Of a DNA stretch of 64,000 nt, positions 25,924 to 36,176 are shown piece after piece. A program made the translations under genes and the position numbers. The stretch lies in contig NZ_JNIV01000002.1 of NCBI RefSeq assembly GCF_000701405.1, forward strand, positions 66,349 to 130,348. The letters run 5' to 3'. This DNA is from Deinococcus marmoris DSM 12784. GTDB lineage: Bacteria; Deinococcota; Deinococci; Deinococcales; Deinococcaceae. The notes below the pieces were generated by a model. It saw only the letters and a list, made by a program, of their open reading frames with translations, had not been told where the DNA came from and searched no databases. Position 1 is the stretch's first letter. Each line of letters opens with the position of its first letter.

Positions 25924-27906
25924 GTGAAGTTCGGGCAGAGGGTTGGAAAGAAGCGGGCGCTGGGCATATTGCTCATGATCGGGGCCGCGTTGCTGGCCGG
26001 AGCGGCGGACGCACGCCCCACCGCCATTGGCGGCATCCGGCAGAGCGCCAGTGTGGACTCCAGAATGCTGGGCGGCAGCGAGATGCTGGCGGTCTGGACC
26101 CTGCCGCGCCTGGGCGTCTCGGTCCGCAACGATCCGCAGGACCTGCGGCTGCTGCTGGGCAAAAGGGAACTGCGGTACGCCCCTGGCAAGGGCTGGACGG
26201 CGCACGGATTTGCGCTGACGGACACCCTGCCCACGCCCATGATCGAGGGCGGGAGCCTGTATGTGCCGTTGCGAGCGCTGGGGCTGCTGGGCGTCCGGGT
26301 GCTGGCCGATACCCCCGGCCTGCTGGCCTTCGCCGCGCCTGCCAGCGTGCCGATGGCGACGCTGCTGCCCTCGGACGGGGGACCGGAACGCCCGGTGATC
26401 AGACCGCCCGTAAGCGCGACACCCTCAGCGCCAGCGACCACCGCAGTTCAGCCCGCGCCAGCAGCGCCAGCCTCTCCCCCACCTGCCGTCACTCCATCTC
26501 CAGTTTCCCCCGAATCTTTGCCCAACATTCAGCCTGTTCCAGCGCTGCCCACGCCGACGCCCCCCCCACTCGTTCCCAGCCTGACTGTGCCGAGGGTGGC
26601 GAATCTGGACACGGTGCGGATCAGCCGGACGCTGTACCGCACGGTGGAAGTTCAGCGGGTGGTGATGGACCTGAGCGCCCCGGCCTCGCAGGAGATTTCG
26701 CGGGAGGGCGGTGGCCTGAGTGTCTTTCTCCCCGGTGTCACGGTGACCGGCAGCCAGCAGACGCTGCCGGGGGGCGACACGCTGACCCTTGCACAGACCG
26801 GGGCAGGCGCGGCCATCCGGCTGGCAACCGGGGGCGGACGCAGCGAGATCTTCACGCTGGAAGACCCATTCCGGGTGGTCATCGACACCACCACCTACAG
26901 GGATTCGAGCGTGCCGCCGCCGATCGACCCCGAGGCCCTGCCCGCCGGAGTGACCTACCGCAACAGGGAACTGCTGCACCTCCTGAGCTTCGATCCGGCC
27001 CTCTTCCAGCCGCGCGTGGTGAGTGCGCCCCTGGGCCGCTCGCTGTCGGTGCTGGACCTGGTGAAATCGGCGGGAGGGGTGGCCGGGGTCAACGGTGGAT
27101 ACTTTGACCCGCGCAGCAGCCTGCCCGTCGATCTGGTGGCGGTGGGCGGCCTGATGACGGCGGCCAGCCTGGAAAAACGCGCCACCGTGGGCTTCACGGC
27201 GGGAGGTGAAACGCTGTTCGGCTACCCGCGCCCGCGCTATGTCCTCAGCGGACCGTTCGGCAGCGTGACCGTGAACAGCGTGCGCGCCACGCCCAACGCT
27301 GCGCTGCTGACCGCCTTCGTGGGAGACGGAAAAACGTTGGTGGGCGGCACGGGTCTGACCACCCTGCTGCTGGCTCCCGGCAGTGTCAGCGTCACCCGCG
27401 CCGTGACCGGGCAGGTCATCCCGCCCCCCCGGACGCTGGCCTTCACCTTCGATCCAGCGCGTTTTCCAGCCCTACCCGTTGCGGCGGGCGCACCGCTCAT
27501 TGTCGCCCTGAACTGGCAGGCCACCGACGCCCCCTGGGGCAGCGCCGTGGACGCCCTGAGCGCCGGGCCGCTGCTGGTGCAGGGCGGCAAGGTGGTGATC
27601 GACCCGCGCCGGGAGGGTTTCAACACCGCCGCCGGCGTCTGGCGCTCTACCCGGCAATCCGCGCTGGGCACGCTGGGCGGTCAGCCCACCATCGCCTATT
27701 TCGAGTACGGCACCCCCGAAGCCTTCGCTGCGGCCCTGGCCGGGGCAGGCGTGCGCGACGCCGTGCGGATGGACAGCGGCAGCAGCGCCACCGCCTACCT
27801 TCAGGGCGGCTACGCGGGGTTGGGCGGCTACCTGAACACGGTCTGGAGCCAGCCGGTGCCGAACGCCATCGTGTTCGTCCCGCGCGGCGTGGCCGGGAAG
27901 AAGTAA
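25924..27906 (+). CDS. Secreted phosphodiester glycosidase-like protein (NAGPA domain)
   Basis: The 660-residue protein has a signal peptide (KKRALG, a hydrophobic core, then GAADA), a copper-amine-oxidase-N-like region (residues 20-140, [20 protein letters not shown]), a proline-rich linker (about 150-220), an AMIN-like segment ([12 protein letters not shown]...[10 protein letters not shown]) and a C-terminal NAGPA domain ([15 protein letters not shown], then [15 protein letters not shown]). The domain hydrolyses GlcNAc-phosphodiesters in known enzymes; here MDSGSS replaces the common MDGGGS. Start: GTG eight bases after TAGACT, which also places the signal peptide first. Cell-wall or polysaccharide processing is inferred. 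Confidence 0.82.
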   Translation: MKFGQRVGKKRALGILLMIGAALLAGAADARPTAIGGIRQSASVDSRMLGGSEMLAVWTLPRLGVSVRNDPQDLRLLLGKRELRYAPGKGWTAHGFALTDTLPTPMIEGGSLYVPLRALGLLGVRVLADTPGLLAFAAPASVPMATLLPSDGGPERPVIRPPVSATPSAPATTAVQPAPAAPASPPPAVTPSPVSPESLPNIQPVPALPTPTPPPLVPSLTVPRVANLDTVRISRTLYRTVEVQRVVMDLSAPASQEISREGGGLSVFLPGVTVTGSQQTLPGGDTLTLAQTGAGAAIRLATGGGRSEIFTLEDPFRVVIDTTTYRDSSVPPPIDPEALPAGVTYRNRELLHLLSFDPALFQPRVVSAPLGRSLSVLDLVKSAGGVAGVNGGYFDPRSSLPVDLVAVGGLMTAASLEKRATVGFTAGGETLFGYPRPRYVLSGPFGSVTVNSVRATPNAALLTAFVGDGKTLVGGTGLTTLLLAPGSVSVTRAVTGQVIPPPRTLAFTFDPARFPALPVAAGAPLIVALNWQATDAPWGSAVDALSAGPLLVQGGKVVIDPRREGFNTAAGVWRSTRQSALGTLGGQPTIAYFEYGTPEAFAAALAGAGVRDAVRMDSGSSATAYLQGGYAGLGGYLNTVWSQPVPNAIVFVPRGVAGKK

Positions 27907-28003
27907 TTCCGCTGATCTGAACTTACATTGATTCGCTGAAAGCAGAATATTCGCATTTTATACGCCTATGAGCAGAATCTGGGCCACGGGTTTAGACTGC
28001 CTT

Positions 28004-28027
28004 CCAGACCCCAGTTCACGGGTCTGG
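28004..28027 (+). promoter_or_regulatory. Perfect hairpin in the subtilase leader
   Basis: CCAGACCC pairs with GGGTCTGG over an 8-base loop, ten bases before the ATG. A TAGACT box lies at 27992-27997. The right arm runs into the G-rich ribosome-binding region, so it could limit translation. Confidence 0.4.
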
Positions 28028-28037
28028 GGGGGACGGC

Positions 28038-29267
28038 ATGAAAAAGGACCGTTTTATCGTGTGGCGGCAGGACGCCAGCATTCAGGCCAGGGCGCAGGAA
28101 GGCAGCGCCGCGCCTCCCCGGATGGACGCGGCAGACGCGCCCGTCCCCCTCTCTCAGATGACGCTGAAGGTTGAATCCCTGGATCGCCGTGAACTCCCTG
28201 ATCTGCTTCAGGAAAGGGGCGTGCAGATGGCCGCCCCCAGCATTCCCATGCGCCTGATCCGCCCGGTCAGTCGTGCGGAGGCCGATGCGAGCGCCACTGG
28301 ACCCACCTGGGGCGTTCAGGCTGTAAAAGCCGACACCAGCCCGCAAAACGGCAAGGGTGTGACCGTTGCCATCCTGGACACCGGCATCGACCCGGAGCAT
28401 CCGGCCTTCGCGGGCGTGAATCTGGTGCGGCGCGACTTCACGCTGGCAGAGGGTGACGCCGACGGTGGCATGGATGCCGAGGGCCACGGCACCCACTGCG
28501 CCGGAACGGTGTTTGGACGGGATGTGGACGGCCAGCGCATCGGCGTGGCCCCCGGCGTTCAGCGCGCGCTGATCGGGCGGGTGCTGGGCGCGGACGGCAG
28601 CGGCAGCAGCGAGGGCATTGCGCGGGCACTGGCCTGGGCGGTGCAGGAGGGCGCACATGTGGTCAGCATGTCGCTGGGCATGGACTTTCCGGGGCTTGTG
28701 GCCGAACTGATTAAGCGCGGCCTGCCCGCCGAACTGGCCACCTCACAGGCTCTGCTGGACTACCGCGCCAACCTGGGCCTGTTTGGCGCGCTGGCCGCCT
28801 ACGCCCGCAGCTACGGCGGAGACGCCACGCCCACGCTGCTGATCGCCGCAGCGGGCAACGAGAGCCGCCGCCAGCAGAACCCCGACTGGGAGGTGGGCGT
28901 CGCGCCGCCCGCGACCTCCGACGGGTTTATCTCGGTGGCGGCGGTGGGATTAGGGAGCGGAAACAAACCAGACGCGGGCCTGACCGTCGCACCGTTTTCC
29001 AACACGGGGGCTACCCTCAGCGGTCCCGGCGTGAACGTCACCTCGGCCAAACTGGGCGGGGGTCTGGTGGCCTATAGCGGCACCAGCATGGCCACGCCAC
29101 ATGTCGCCGGGGTTGCGGCGCTGTGGTTCCAGTCGCTGATCAACTCGGGTGATCTGACGCGCAACACGGTGGAAACTGCGCTGAAAGGCAGTGCCACGCG
29201 CGGACCCCTGGGCGCGGGCGTGGACAAGCTGGATGTGGGATTGGGGTTGGTGCAGGCTCCGCAATAG
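28038..29267 (+). CDS. Subtilisin-family (S8) serine protease, no signal peptide
   Basis: The 409-residue protease has the catalytic triad Asp114 (VAILDTGID), His150 (GHGTHCAG) and Ser350 (YSGTSMATPHVAG), with oxyanion Asn274 (AAAGNES). The N-terminal 100 residues (RFIVWRQD..., MTLKVESLDRRELPDLL) look like an inhibitor-type propeptide, but there is no signal sequence, as in intracellular subtilisins. It is likely cytoplasmic or exported by another route. A TAGACT box and a hairpin lie in its short leader. Confidence 0.9.
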   Translation: MKKDRFIVWRQDASIQARAQEGSAAPPRMDAADAPVPLSQMTLKVESLDRRELPDLLQERGVQMAAPSIPMRLIRPVSRAEADASATGPTWGVQAVKADTSPQNGKGVTVAILDTGIDPEHPAFAGVNLVRRDFTLAEGDADGGMDAEGHGTHCAGTVFGRDVDGQRIGVAPGVQRALIGRVLGADGSGSSEGIARALAWAVQEGAHVVSMSLGMDFPGLVAELIKRGLPAELATSQALLDYRANLGLFGALAAYARSYGGDATPTLLIAAAGNESRRQQNPDWEVGVAPPATSDGFISVAAVGLGSGNKPDAGLTVAPFSNTGATLSGPGVNVTSAKLGGGLVAYSGTSMATPHVAGVAALWFQSLINSGDLTRNTVETALKGSATRGPLGAGVDKLDVGLGLVQAPQ

Positions 29268-29283
29268 ATAGAAGTGGAGTTGC

Positions 29284-29313
29284 ACGTCTCCCCTCTCTCA
29301 AACCCCGAGACGT
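29284..29313. terminator. Hairpin between the convergent subtilase and exonuclease genes
   Basis: ACGTCTC / GAGACGT, 7 bp with a 16-base loop, overlapping the exonuclease stop codon. No T-run on the plus strand; on the other strand it lies at the very end of the exonuclease gene. Confidence 0.45.
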
Positions 29314-29867
29314 TCATTTCTCTTCGCCGACTCCACCCTCAGCATTTCCAGCAGCCGCAGATATGCCTGCGCGGTTACCTGCACGTCGCCGTAGCTGCGG
29401 TGGCGTCCGCCGGGGGCAAAGTTCAGGCCCAGGCGTTCGGCCAGCACGGTCAGGTTGTGGGCGCGTTCGCGCGGGAAGGCGCGGCGGGAAAGCTGCACGG
29501 TGCAATGTTCCGCCGCCGGTTTCCAGACCAGACCCTGGCGTTGGGCATTGGCGCGCATGAAGCCGCTGTCGAAGCCGATGTTGTGCGCCACCACCGCCGA
29601 GTCGCCCACGAACTCCAGAAATTCGGGCAGTACCTCGGTCATGGTGGGCGCGTGGCGGACCATCTCGTTGCTGATTCCGTGAATGCGCTCCACACGCCAG
29701 GGAATCAGCAGCGGCTGGCCGAAGTCGCCGACGGGCTTGACGAGCGTTTCATATTTCTGCGTTTCCTCGATGCGGCCATCCACCACCCGCACCGCGCCGA
29801 TTTCCACGATGGCGTCTCGCTCCGGCGAGAGGCCCGTGGTTTCCAGATCGAAGACGACGACGTTCAC
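29298..29867 (-). CDS. DnaQ-like 3'-5' exonuclease
   Basis: The 189-residue DEDDh exonuclease resembles the epsilon proofreading subunit or PolC exonuclease domain. Exo[23 protein letters not shown]; Exo[15 protein letters not shown]; Exo[18 protein letters not shown] with His and Asp. The start is GTG at 29867, seven bases after TAGCCT; upstream residues would lie before the promoter box. Whether it serves replication proofreading or is a separate repair exonuclease cannot be decided. Confidence 0.88.
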   Translation of the reverse strand: MNVVVFDLETTGLSPERDAIVEIGAVRVVDGRIEETQKYETLVKPVGDFGQPLLIPWRVERIHGISNEMVRHAPTMTEVLPEFLEFVGDSAVVAHNIGFDSGFMRANAQRQGLVWKPAAEHCTVQLSRRAFPRERAHNLTVLAERLGLNFAPGGRHRSYGDVQVTAQAYLRLLEMLRVESAKRNERLGV

Positions 29868-29937
29868 GCCGCTTAGGCTAGCGCGCGGGACAGGACGGAA
29901 CTGAAAGACGGTGAGTTGAGGCAGCAATTGCAGATGC

Positions 29938-30827
29938 TCAAATCGCCCCTCCTCCCATCAGTCCTCCCACCGCCTCCTCCTTGCCCTTGGCCTCCACCTC
30001 GATCCAGGGCACATCGGCAAAGGCAGCGGGTAGGTGCGTGATCAGGTGGCTGTGGCGGCGGTCCTGCGGGCTGTCGATGCCGTTGGACAGGTGGACCACC
30101 TGCCAGTCGGGCGGGGTCCAGGTGGCGCGGGCTTTCAGCACCCACTCGCGCACGGCGGGATCGTCCTGATCAGGGAGTTTGTCGTGGATGACGTGATGGT
30201 GGCCGTCGTAGACCAGCGGCACGCCCGTGGCCTCACAGACGGGCAGCAGATCGGCGGGCCCGTAGGCGTACTCGTCGTTTTCCAGGCCCAGGCGCAGACG
30301 GGCAGCGTCGGGCAGATTGGGGATGACCGCCTGCAATTCGGCGGCGCGGCCCCCCTTGCCACCGTGCAGCAGCAGCAGATTCCAGGGACTGCGCTCCAGG
30401 CCCAGGCCGTCCATCACGCGGGCGTGCGAGTTCAGGGCGTGGACGCTGCGGACGCGCACATCCGGGGTGTCGCTGTTCAGGACGATGAACTGTTCGGGGT
30501 GCATCAGCACGCGAATCTTCCGGTCCACGAACGCCTGCCCCGCCTCTCGCAACTGCCCCGAAAGAGAGGTCAGCACCGCCTCCCCCGTATCGTCACCGAT
30601 CAGGTCCAGCATGGGAAAGAGGCTGGCGCTCATGCGGTACAGGCGAATACCGCGTGCCGCGCAGAAGTCGGCAGCGCCGCGCAATCTGGAGATGTTGTCG
30701 GTGTAGAGGTCCAGCAGTTTGGCCTCGCGCTCAGTCGGTGACAGCGCCCGGTAGCGGCTAAGGGTCACGGTGCGGAATCGAACCTCTGGCCCCACGGTCA
30801 TGCAGACCAGACCATAAGCAGGGGCGG

Positions 30828-30831
<4 letters not shown>
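29938..30831 (-). CDS. uvsE: UV DNA damage endonuclease UvsE
   Basis: UvsE (UVDE family) nicks DNA 5' of UV photoproducts and starts an excision pathway parallel to UvrABC, a hallmark of Deinococcus. The 297-residue TIM-barrel protein shows [66 protein letters not shown] and [13 protein letters not shown], with His, Glu and Asp metal ligands and the modified-lysine region. The GTG start overlaps the DUF2256 stop codon (GTGA) and has AGGGGG upstream. It is the third gene of gntK-DUF2256-uvsE. Confidence 0.95.
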
Positions 30832-30996
<165 letters not shown>

Positions 30997-31007
<11 letters not shown>

Positions 31008-31509
31008 CGGCAATTCCCAGGGCAGACAGCGTGATGCGTGTCAGATCAGCAGATGAGTCCTGCGCCGTGACATGCAGGGTCAGCACATCAGCCTCTCCCC
31101 GGTCCGGCGGCTCCAGCGTCTGCAACTGCGAGGGCAGCAGATCGGCGTGGGCGTAATGTCCACCGCGCTCTTGCAGACGCTCCAGCAGCAGCGACGGTGG
31201 CACGTTCAGAAACACGAAACGGGTGTGCGGCACGCGCAGCACGTCGCGGTAGCTATGGCGCAGCGAGGAACACGCCAGGATCACATCGGGCAGCGCCAGC
31301 AGTTCGGCACGCAACCGTTCCAGCCACGGCTGACGGTCCTCGTCGCTCAGGCCCAGCCCGGCGGCCATCTTCGCGCGTGCCTCACTGGTATGAAAGTCGT
31401 CGCCGTCCAGAAACGGCCAGCCAGTGCGCGCCGCCAGCGCCTGCCCCAGCGTGGTCTTACCACTGCCGGACACGCCCATCAAGATCAGTCTCACTTTGCT
31501 TGCCGCCAC
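30997..31509 (-). CDS. gntK: Gluconokinase (GntK family)
   Basis: The 170-residue P-loop kinase phosphorylates gluconate to 6-phosphogluconate. It has Walker [10 protein letters not shown], the substrate segment [31 protein letters not shown] and [13 protein letters not shown], all characteristic of GntK. The start is uncertain: GTG at 31509 has GGGAG close upstream, GTG at 31494 gives a shorter N-terminus, and a TTG lies at 31530. No gluconate permease is nearby, so substrate could be another sugar acid. Confidence 0.85.
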
Positions 31510-31603
31510 ATCGCTCCCAGTCTGTCGCAACTGGGCCGCGCGTGGACGAGAGCAATGGGGAGGCTCCCTTCATCTGTAGGCAAGACTGGGTTACAGGCAA
31601 ACC

Positions 31604-32842
31604 TCAGTCGCCCACGCCGCCCAGCGTCGCCTCTTCCAGCGTGCGGCGCAGCACGGACCAGATCATGAACAGGCCCGCCAGCGACAGCGCAGCTCCCATG
31701 ATGAAGGCCGCCCCCGGCACGCGCACAGACGCGCCGCCGCCATTGAAATAGGCGAAGACGGCGGTGGCGACAATCGGCCCCACCACACCCACCAGACTGG
31801 ACAGGCTGGTGATCGCGCCCTGCACGCGGCCCTGCTCGGTCTCGCTGACCTGTCGGCTGATCAGGCCCTGGATGGCCGGTTGCGCCAGCCCGCCCCCCGC
31901 GCCCACCACCAATGAGGCGTACAGCACCGGGGAACTGCGCGCCACGCTCAGGAGCAGGAATTCGGCGGTGGACAGCGCCAGCCCCAGCAGGATGGTGCGC
32001 CGCTCGCCCAGCTTTTTTATCGCAATGCCGATCAATCCGCCCTGCACCACCGCCGTCAGCAGACCGAAAAAGGCCAGTGCGATTCCGTTTTGCAGCGGCG
32101 TCCAGCTCAGCACGCCCTCGGTGTACAGGACCCAGGTGCTGAAGATGACCTGCCCGGCCAGCCCCAGCAGCACAAAGGTCAGCGCCAGACTCCGCAGCAG
32201 CGCGTACTCGCCCAGCGCCTTCAAGGGTGTGAGGGGGTTGAGGTCCTTGCGGTTCAGCCGTTTGCCCCGCGCCGAGGCAGGCAGCGATTCGGGCAGCACG
32301 AAGTAGCCGTACAGCAGATTTAAGCCGCTGAGGGCCGCCGCCACCAGAAACGGCACCCGCAACCCATACTCGCCCAGCAGCCCGCCCAGCGCTGGCCCCA
32401 GGATAAAGCCCAGGCCAAACGTTGCGCCCAGCAGGCCAAAGTTCTTGGCACGGTCCGCAGGAGGCGTCACGTCGGCAATGTAGGCGTTCGCCACCGTCAG
32501 GCTGGCCCCGGTGACCCCAGCGATCAGGCGGCCAATCAGCAGCCACCACAGGGTAGGCGCAAAGAACAGCAGCAGGTAATCCAGCGCCATCCCCAGCAGG
32601 CTCAGCAGCAGCACGGGCCGCCGCCCGTAGCGGTCACTCAGAGTGCCCAGAATCGGGGCAAAGACGAACTGCATCAGCGCGTAGGCCGCCGTCAGCAGGC
32701 CGATGTCGCGCGCCCCTGCCGCCTCCGATCCAGCCAGTTCCTTGACCAGCCCCGGCAGCACCGGGATGATCAGCCCGATGCCCATGATGTCGATCAGTGC
32801 AGTGATGAGAATAAAAATCAGGGCGGCGGGGCGTTTGGACAT
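31604..32842 (-). CDS. MFS transporter, TetA-like drug efflux family
   Basis: The 412-residue protein has 12 predicted helices and the MFS motif [14 protein letters not shown] between helices 2 and 3, plus [28 protein letters not shown] in helices 4-5, typical of the TCR/Tet proton-driven exporters. The second half has [15 protein letters not shown] and [14 protein letters not shown]. Tetracycline is not implied; substrates of chromosomal homologues are usually unknown. GAAGG lies before the ATG. It stands alone. Confidence 0.9.
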   Translation of the reverse strand: MSKRPAALIFILITALIDIMGIGLIIPVLPGLVKELAGSEAAGARDIGLLTAAYALMQFVFAPILGTLSDRYGRRPVLLLSLLGMALDYLLLFFAPTLWWLLIGRLIAGVTGASLTVANAYIADVTPPADRAKNFGLLGATFGLGFILGPALGGLLGEYGLRVPFLVAAALSGLNLLYGYFVLPESLPASARGKRLNRKDLNPLTPLKALGEYALLRSLALTFVLLGLAGQVIFSTWVLYTEGVLSWTPLQNGIALAFFGLLTAVVQGGLIGIAIKKLGERRTILLGLALSTAEFLLLSVARSSPVLYASLVVGAGGGLAQPAIQGLISRQVSETEQGRVQGAITSLSSLVGVVGPIVATAVFAYFNGGGASVRVPGAAFIMGAALSLAGLFMIWSVLRRTLEEATLGGVGD

Positions 32843-33003
32843 GACAGGACCTTCTTCGGGGAGGGGGGCTTCTTAGGGCAGGAGGGCAGGCATGGGATTT
32901 GACGCGACTCACGCAGAGTTTCGGCTTAAATGTAATTCCCCGAACAAATTACGTCAATAGGCAAAGCGGCGGATGTGTTTCGCTGGGCAAAATCACAGCC
33001 CGC

Positions 33004-33030
33004 AAAAACCGCCCCCACTTCGGAGGGCGG
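33004..33030 (-). terminator. Terminator of the nitroreductase gene
   Basis: On the minus strand a CCGCCC/GGGCGG stem with an 10-base loop is followed by five T residues, 17 bases beyond the stop codon. Confidence 0.85.
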
Positions 33031-33046
33031 CTCAGAATTCAGAACT

Positions 33047-33682
33047 TCAGTAGAACTTGGTGACGCGCTCGACGTCGTGGCGGTGGTGCGGGAAGCCGTC
33101 CTCGGCGCGCTTGCCGATGGGCAGCAGGCCAGCGAACTGAACGTGTTCGGGCAGACCCAGCAGTTCGCGGACCTTGTCGGGCTGGAAGCCCAGCATGGGC
33201 ACGGTGTCGTAGCCCAGGCCGCGCGCCGCCAGCATCACGAAGCCGAAGGCGATGTTAGCCTGAGACAGACCCCACGCGCCGCGCTGGGCCATGTCCTGAC
33301 CGCCAAAAGCACCGTCGAAAGTCTTGCGCTGTCCGGCGCGGCCCTCGTCACCCATACCGGGGTGGGCGGTGTCTTCCACGGTGTTCAGGGTGTCTTCCAT
33401 GTCGCTGTAGACCACGATCACGGCGGGCGCACTGCCGACTGCCGGTTGGCCGTAGGCGGCGGCCATGAGCTGCTCTTTAATCTCGGCGGTCTGGACCACG
33501 GCGAAGCGCCAGGTCTGGGCATTCCAGGCGCTGGGGGCCAGGCTGGCGAGGCGCAGGATCTCATGCAGATCGCCCTGATTCATGGGTTCCTGCACGAACT
33601 TGCGAATGCTGCGGCGGGTTTCGATGGCCTCGGCAACGGTGAGGGGCGCGACGGTCTGGAGCGGGGTCAGGGTGGCGGTCAT
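33047..33682 (-). CDS. Nitroreductase-family flavoprotein
   Basis: The 211-residue NAD(P)H:FMN oxidoreductase has the FMN-binding [27 protein letters not shown], and [16 protein letters not shown] with [16 protein letters not shown] near the end. Such enzymes reduce nitroaromatics, quinones or enones. It is transcribed divergently from an HxlR regulator. Its promoter (TTGACT, 17 bases, TAGCGT) is one of the best in the window and gives a leaderless transcript. Confidence 0.9.
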   Translation of the reverse strand: MTATLTPLQTVAPLTVAEAIETRRSIRKFVQEPMNQGDLHEILRLASLAPSAWNAQTWRFAVVQTAEIKEQLMAAAYGQPAVGSAPAVIVVYSDMEDTLNTVEDTAHPGMGDEGRAGQRKTFDGAFGGQDMAQRGAWGLSQANIAFGFVMLAARGLGYDTVPMLGFQPDKVRELLGLPEHVQFAGLLPIGKRAEDGFPHHRHDVERVTKFY

Positions 33683-33689
33683 GTCCGCT

Positions 33690-33718
33690 ACGCTACGCCC
33701 ACTAGTTTATAAAGTCAA
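33690..33718 (-). promoter_or_regulatory. Nitroreductase promoter TTGACT-17-TAGCGT
   Basis: On the minus strand TTGACT (33718-33713) and TAGCGT (33695-33690) are 17 bases apart, with the ATG seven bases after the -10. The divergent HxlR gene has TAGAAT at its own start. The 88-bp shared region is where HxlR would bind; repeated GGTGTA(A/G)AATCC-like units (GGTGTAATCC, GGTGTAGAATCC) are candidate sites. Confidence 0.7.
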
Positions 33719-33770
33719 GCGGTGTAATCCGCGCCTTAATTGGTTTTGCGTTTAGGTGTAGAATCCTACC

Positions 33771-34151
33771 ATGAACACGGAACTTTCCGCTCCCGGACCC
33801 TCTGCCCAGGGGGTCGAGAAGGGCTTTTGCCCGGTCTACCGGGCCATCGGCGTGTTGCAGGAGAAGTGGGTGCTGCACATCGTCCGCGCGCTGCTGGACG
33901 GCGAAAAGGGCTTCAACGAGCTGGCCCGCGCGGTGGGCGGCTGCAACAGCGCCACACTGACCCAGCGTCTGGAACACCTGGAAACGCTCAAGATCATCGG
34001 CAAGCGTACCGAGGATACGCACGGCAAGCTGGCCCGCAGCGTCTACACGCTGACCCCGGTGGGCCGCGAACTCCAGAGCGTCATCGATGCCATCGACACC
34101 TGGGGCCGCGCCCACCTGCAAGAAGGGCCTCCGGGCGTGGCGGGCTGCTGA
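33771..34151 (+). CDS. HxlR-family transcriptional regulator
   Basis: The 126-residue winged-helix regulator shows the HxlR signature CPVYRAIGVLQEKWVLHIVRALLDGEKGFNELAR, then TLTQRLEHLETLKII and RSVYTLTPVGREL. Cysteines before the helix (CPVY) and at CNS are typical of thiol- or electrophile-sensing members. It probably controls the divergent nitroreductase. The ATG is eight bases after TAGAAT. The C-terminus ends in a Cys residue after GVAG. Confidence 0.9.
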   Translation: MNTELSAPGPSAQGVEKGFCPVYRAIGVLQEKWVLHIVRALLDGEKGFNELARAVGGCNSATLTQRLEHLETLKIIGKRTEDTHGKLARSVYTLTPVGRELQSVIDAIDTWGRAHLQEGPPGVAGC

Positions 34152-34152
34152 G

Positions 34153-34380
34153 GTGTGGGCCGCCCTCATCTTTGTCGCGCTTCCCCTTGCCCTGATCGTG
34201 CTGGCCTTCAAGATCAAGCCGCTGGTGCCGCCGGACCAGACGCGCGGCGACGCGATGGGCGGAGCGCGGGCGGCGGGCGGGATGTTCGGCAGCCACGGCC
34301 TGTCGCCCGACGAGCGCAGCGTGCGCGAAGACACCGAGCGGGTGCGCCTGAATCTGGAGGATGTGAAGACCCGTGGGTAA
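34153..34380 (+). CDS. Small single-span membrane protein, unknown
   Basis: A 75-residue protein starting at GTG one base after the HxlR stop codon: one membrane helix (WAALIFVALPLALIVLAF) then a basic KIKPLVPP and a charged C-terminal part. GAGG overlaps the end of the regulator gene and may be its ribosome-binding site. No family recognised. A longer in-frame reading from 34087 lies inside the regulator gene. Confidence 0.55.
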   Translation: MWAALIFVALPLALIVLAFKIKPLVPPDQTRGDAMGGARAAGGMFGSHGLSPDERSVREDTERVRLNLEDVKTRG

Positions 34381-34423
34381 GCTCGCGATTCCGCTTCAGT
34401 TCCCGCTGCACTAAGCTGAACCC

Positions 34424-34999
34424 ATGAGCCTTAAAGACAACTTCACGGCAGACGAGTGGTTCAAGGTCATGACTGGCCCCGGACGGGCAGGGGCGGCGGT
34501 GGTGGCCTCCAGCCCCAGCGGCGTGACGGGCCTGCTGGCCGAGGCCCAGGCGATAGCCAACGCCGTGCGCGAAAGCGTGAGCAGGGACAGCCGCACCCCG
34601 CTGATGGAGGCGATGGCCGCCGATCTGCTGGGCCAGCCTGCCGCCAGAGCGCCGGAGCAGGAACGCGCCCGCAACGTGGAGGACGTGAAAAACCAGAGCC
34701 TGGAAGGCGTGCGGCAAGCCATGTGGCTGGTCAATGCCAAGACCAGCGCAGCGGACGCCGCCGCCTACCGCGAGATGCTGATGCTGGTGGCTCAGCGCAC
34801 CGCCGAGGCCGCCAAGGAAGGCGGATTCCTGGGCATCGGCGGCGAACGCGTGAACGACAAGGAACGCGCCGTGATCGAGGAGCTGCGCCAGATGATCGGG
34901 GGCAGCGAAACAGGCGTCGTTATGCATGAGACGCCCCCAGCCACCTCCCCAGACACGCGGCCCGAGCCGGGACCGGACGGTTCCGGAAACAGTAACTGA
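34424..34999 (+). CDS. Hypothetical alpha-helical protein
   Basis: A 191-residue soluble protein, helical by composition (MSLKDNFTADEWFKVMTGPGRAGAAVV, LLAEAQAIANAVRESV, ERAVIEELRQMIGG) with a proline-rich, probably disordered tail of about 30 residues. TAAGCT lies eight bases before the ATG. A DEWFKVMTGPGRAG-type start suggests a small conserved domain, but I do not recognise the family. A terminator follows. Confidence 0.7.
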   Translation: MSLKDNFTADEWFKVMTGPGRAGAAVVASSPSGVTGLLAEAQAIANAVRESVSRDSRTPLMEAMAADLLGQPAARAPEQERARNVEDVKNQSLEGVRQAMWLVNAKTSAADAAAYREMLMLVAQRTAEAAKEGGFLGIGGERVNDKERAVIEELRQMIGGSETGVVMHETPPATSPDTRPEPGPDGSGNSN

Positions 35000-35029
35000 A
35001 GCTGAATTGAACCGATAACTTTCTTTGAC

Positions 35030-35067
35030 AGACGGCCTCCGTACCCGGTGAGGCCGTCTTTGGTTTT
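35030..35067 (+). terminator. Rho-independent terminator
   Basis: AGACGGCCTC pairs with GAGGCCGTCT (10 bp) around a 10-base loop and is followed by TTGGTTTT. Confidence 0.85.
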
Positions 35068-35204
35068 GCGGGGATGCAGGTTGACCTTCTATTGCCGACC
35101 TGTTGCCGCCGCTGCCGAAATCATGAAGGCCGCGCCAGGGATGACGCCGCCGCGCCTGCGGGTGTAGCGTCGGAGGCAGAGCAAAACCCAAGGAGGCGTC
35201 AACT

Positions 35205-36176
35205 ATGGATTACCGTCATCTGGGCCGCACTGGCCTGAAAGTCAGTCCCCTGTGTCTGGGCACCATGAACTTCGGTCCCGAAACCACTGAGCAGGACAGT
35301 CACAAGATCATGGACATGGCGCTGGACAAGGGTGTCGATTTCTTCGACACCGCCGACGTGTATGGCCGCCAGCCCGGCGAGGGCGTGACCGAGCAGATCG
35401 TGGGCCGCTGGCTGGAAAGCAACCCCGGCAACCGCGACAAAATCGTGCTGGCCACCAAGGTCTACGGCAAGATGGGCGACGGTCCCAACGATCAGAAACT
35501 CTCGGCGTACCACATCCGCAAGGCGTGCGAGGACAGCCTGCGCCGCCTGAAGACCGATCACATCGATCTGTATCAGATGCACCACATTGACCGCGCGACG
35601 CCCTGGGAAGAGGTCTGGCAGGCGATGGAACAACTGGTGCGCGAAGGCAAGGTGCTGTACGTGGGCAGCAGCAACTTCGCGGGCTGGAACATCGCGCAGG
35701 CCAACACGCTGGCCGCCCAGCGCCACTTCATGGGTCTGGTGTCCGAGCAGAGCCTGTACAACCTGTCGGCGCGCACCATCGAGCTGGAGGTCATTCCGGC
35801 CTGTCAGGCGCTGGGGCTGGGCCTGATTCCCTGGAGTCCACTGGGCGGCGGCCTGCTGGGCGGTGCCTTGCAAAAGGCCAGTGAGGGCCGCCGCGCGGGC
35901 GAGAACATGCAAAAGCAGATCGACAAACACCGCCCGCAACTGGAGCAGTACGAGGCGCTGTGTAAGGAGCTGGGCGAATCCCCGGCGGACGTGGCGCTGG
36001 CGTGGCTGCTGCACCAGCCCGCCGTGACCGCCCCGATCATCGGCCCACGCACGGCAGAGCAACTTGGCGGCGCACTGAAAGCGCTGGACATCAAGCTGAG
36101 CGACGAAACGCTGAAAAAGCTGGACGGCATCTGGCCCGGCCCCGGCGGACAGGCCCCCGAAGCCTACGCATGGTAA
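35205..36176 (+). CDS. Aldo/keto reductase
   Basis: The 323-residue NADPH-dependent TIM-barrel reductase has the tetrad Asp48, Tyr53 (FFDTADVYG), Lys85 (VLATKVYG) and His126 (YQMHHID), with cofactor-binding segments YVGSSNFAGW, PWSPLGGGLL and IIGPRTAEQL. It belongs to the YajO/AKR11-like group acting on aldehydes or ketones. GGAGG precedes the ATG. Its last codons overlap the next gene's ATG by seven bases, forming a three-gene unit with two NAD-dependent epimerase-like proteins. Confidence 0.93.
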   Translation: MDYRHLGRTGLKVSPLCLGTMNFGPETTEQDSHKIMDMALDKGVDFFDTADVYGRQPGEGVTEQIVGRWLESNPGNRDKIVLATKVYGKMGDGPNDQKLSAYHIRKACEDSLRRLKTDHIDLYQMHHIDRATPWEEVWQAMEQLVREGKVLYVGSSNFAGWNIAQANTLAAQRHFMGLVSEQSLYNLSARTIELEVIPACQALGLGLIPWSPLGGGLLGGALQKASEGRRAGENMQKQIDKHRPQLEQYEALCKELGESPADVALAWLLHQPAVTAPIIGPRTAEQLGGALKALDIKLSDETLKKLDGIWPGPGGQAPEAYAW

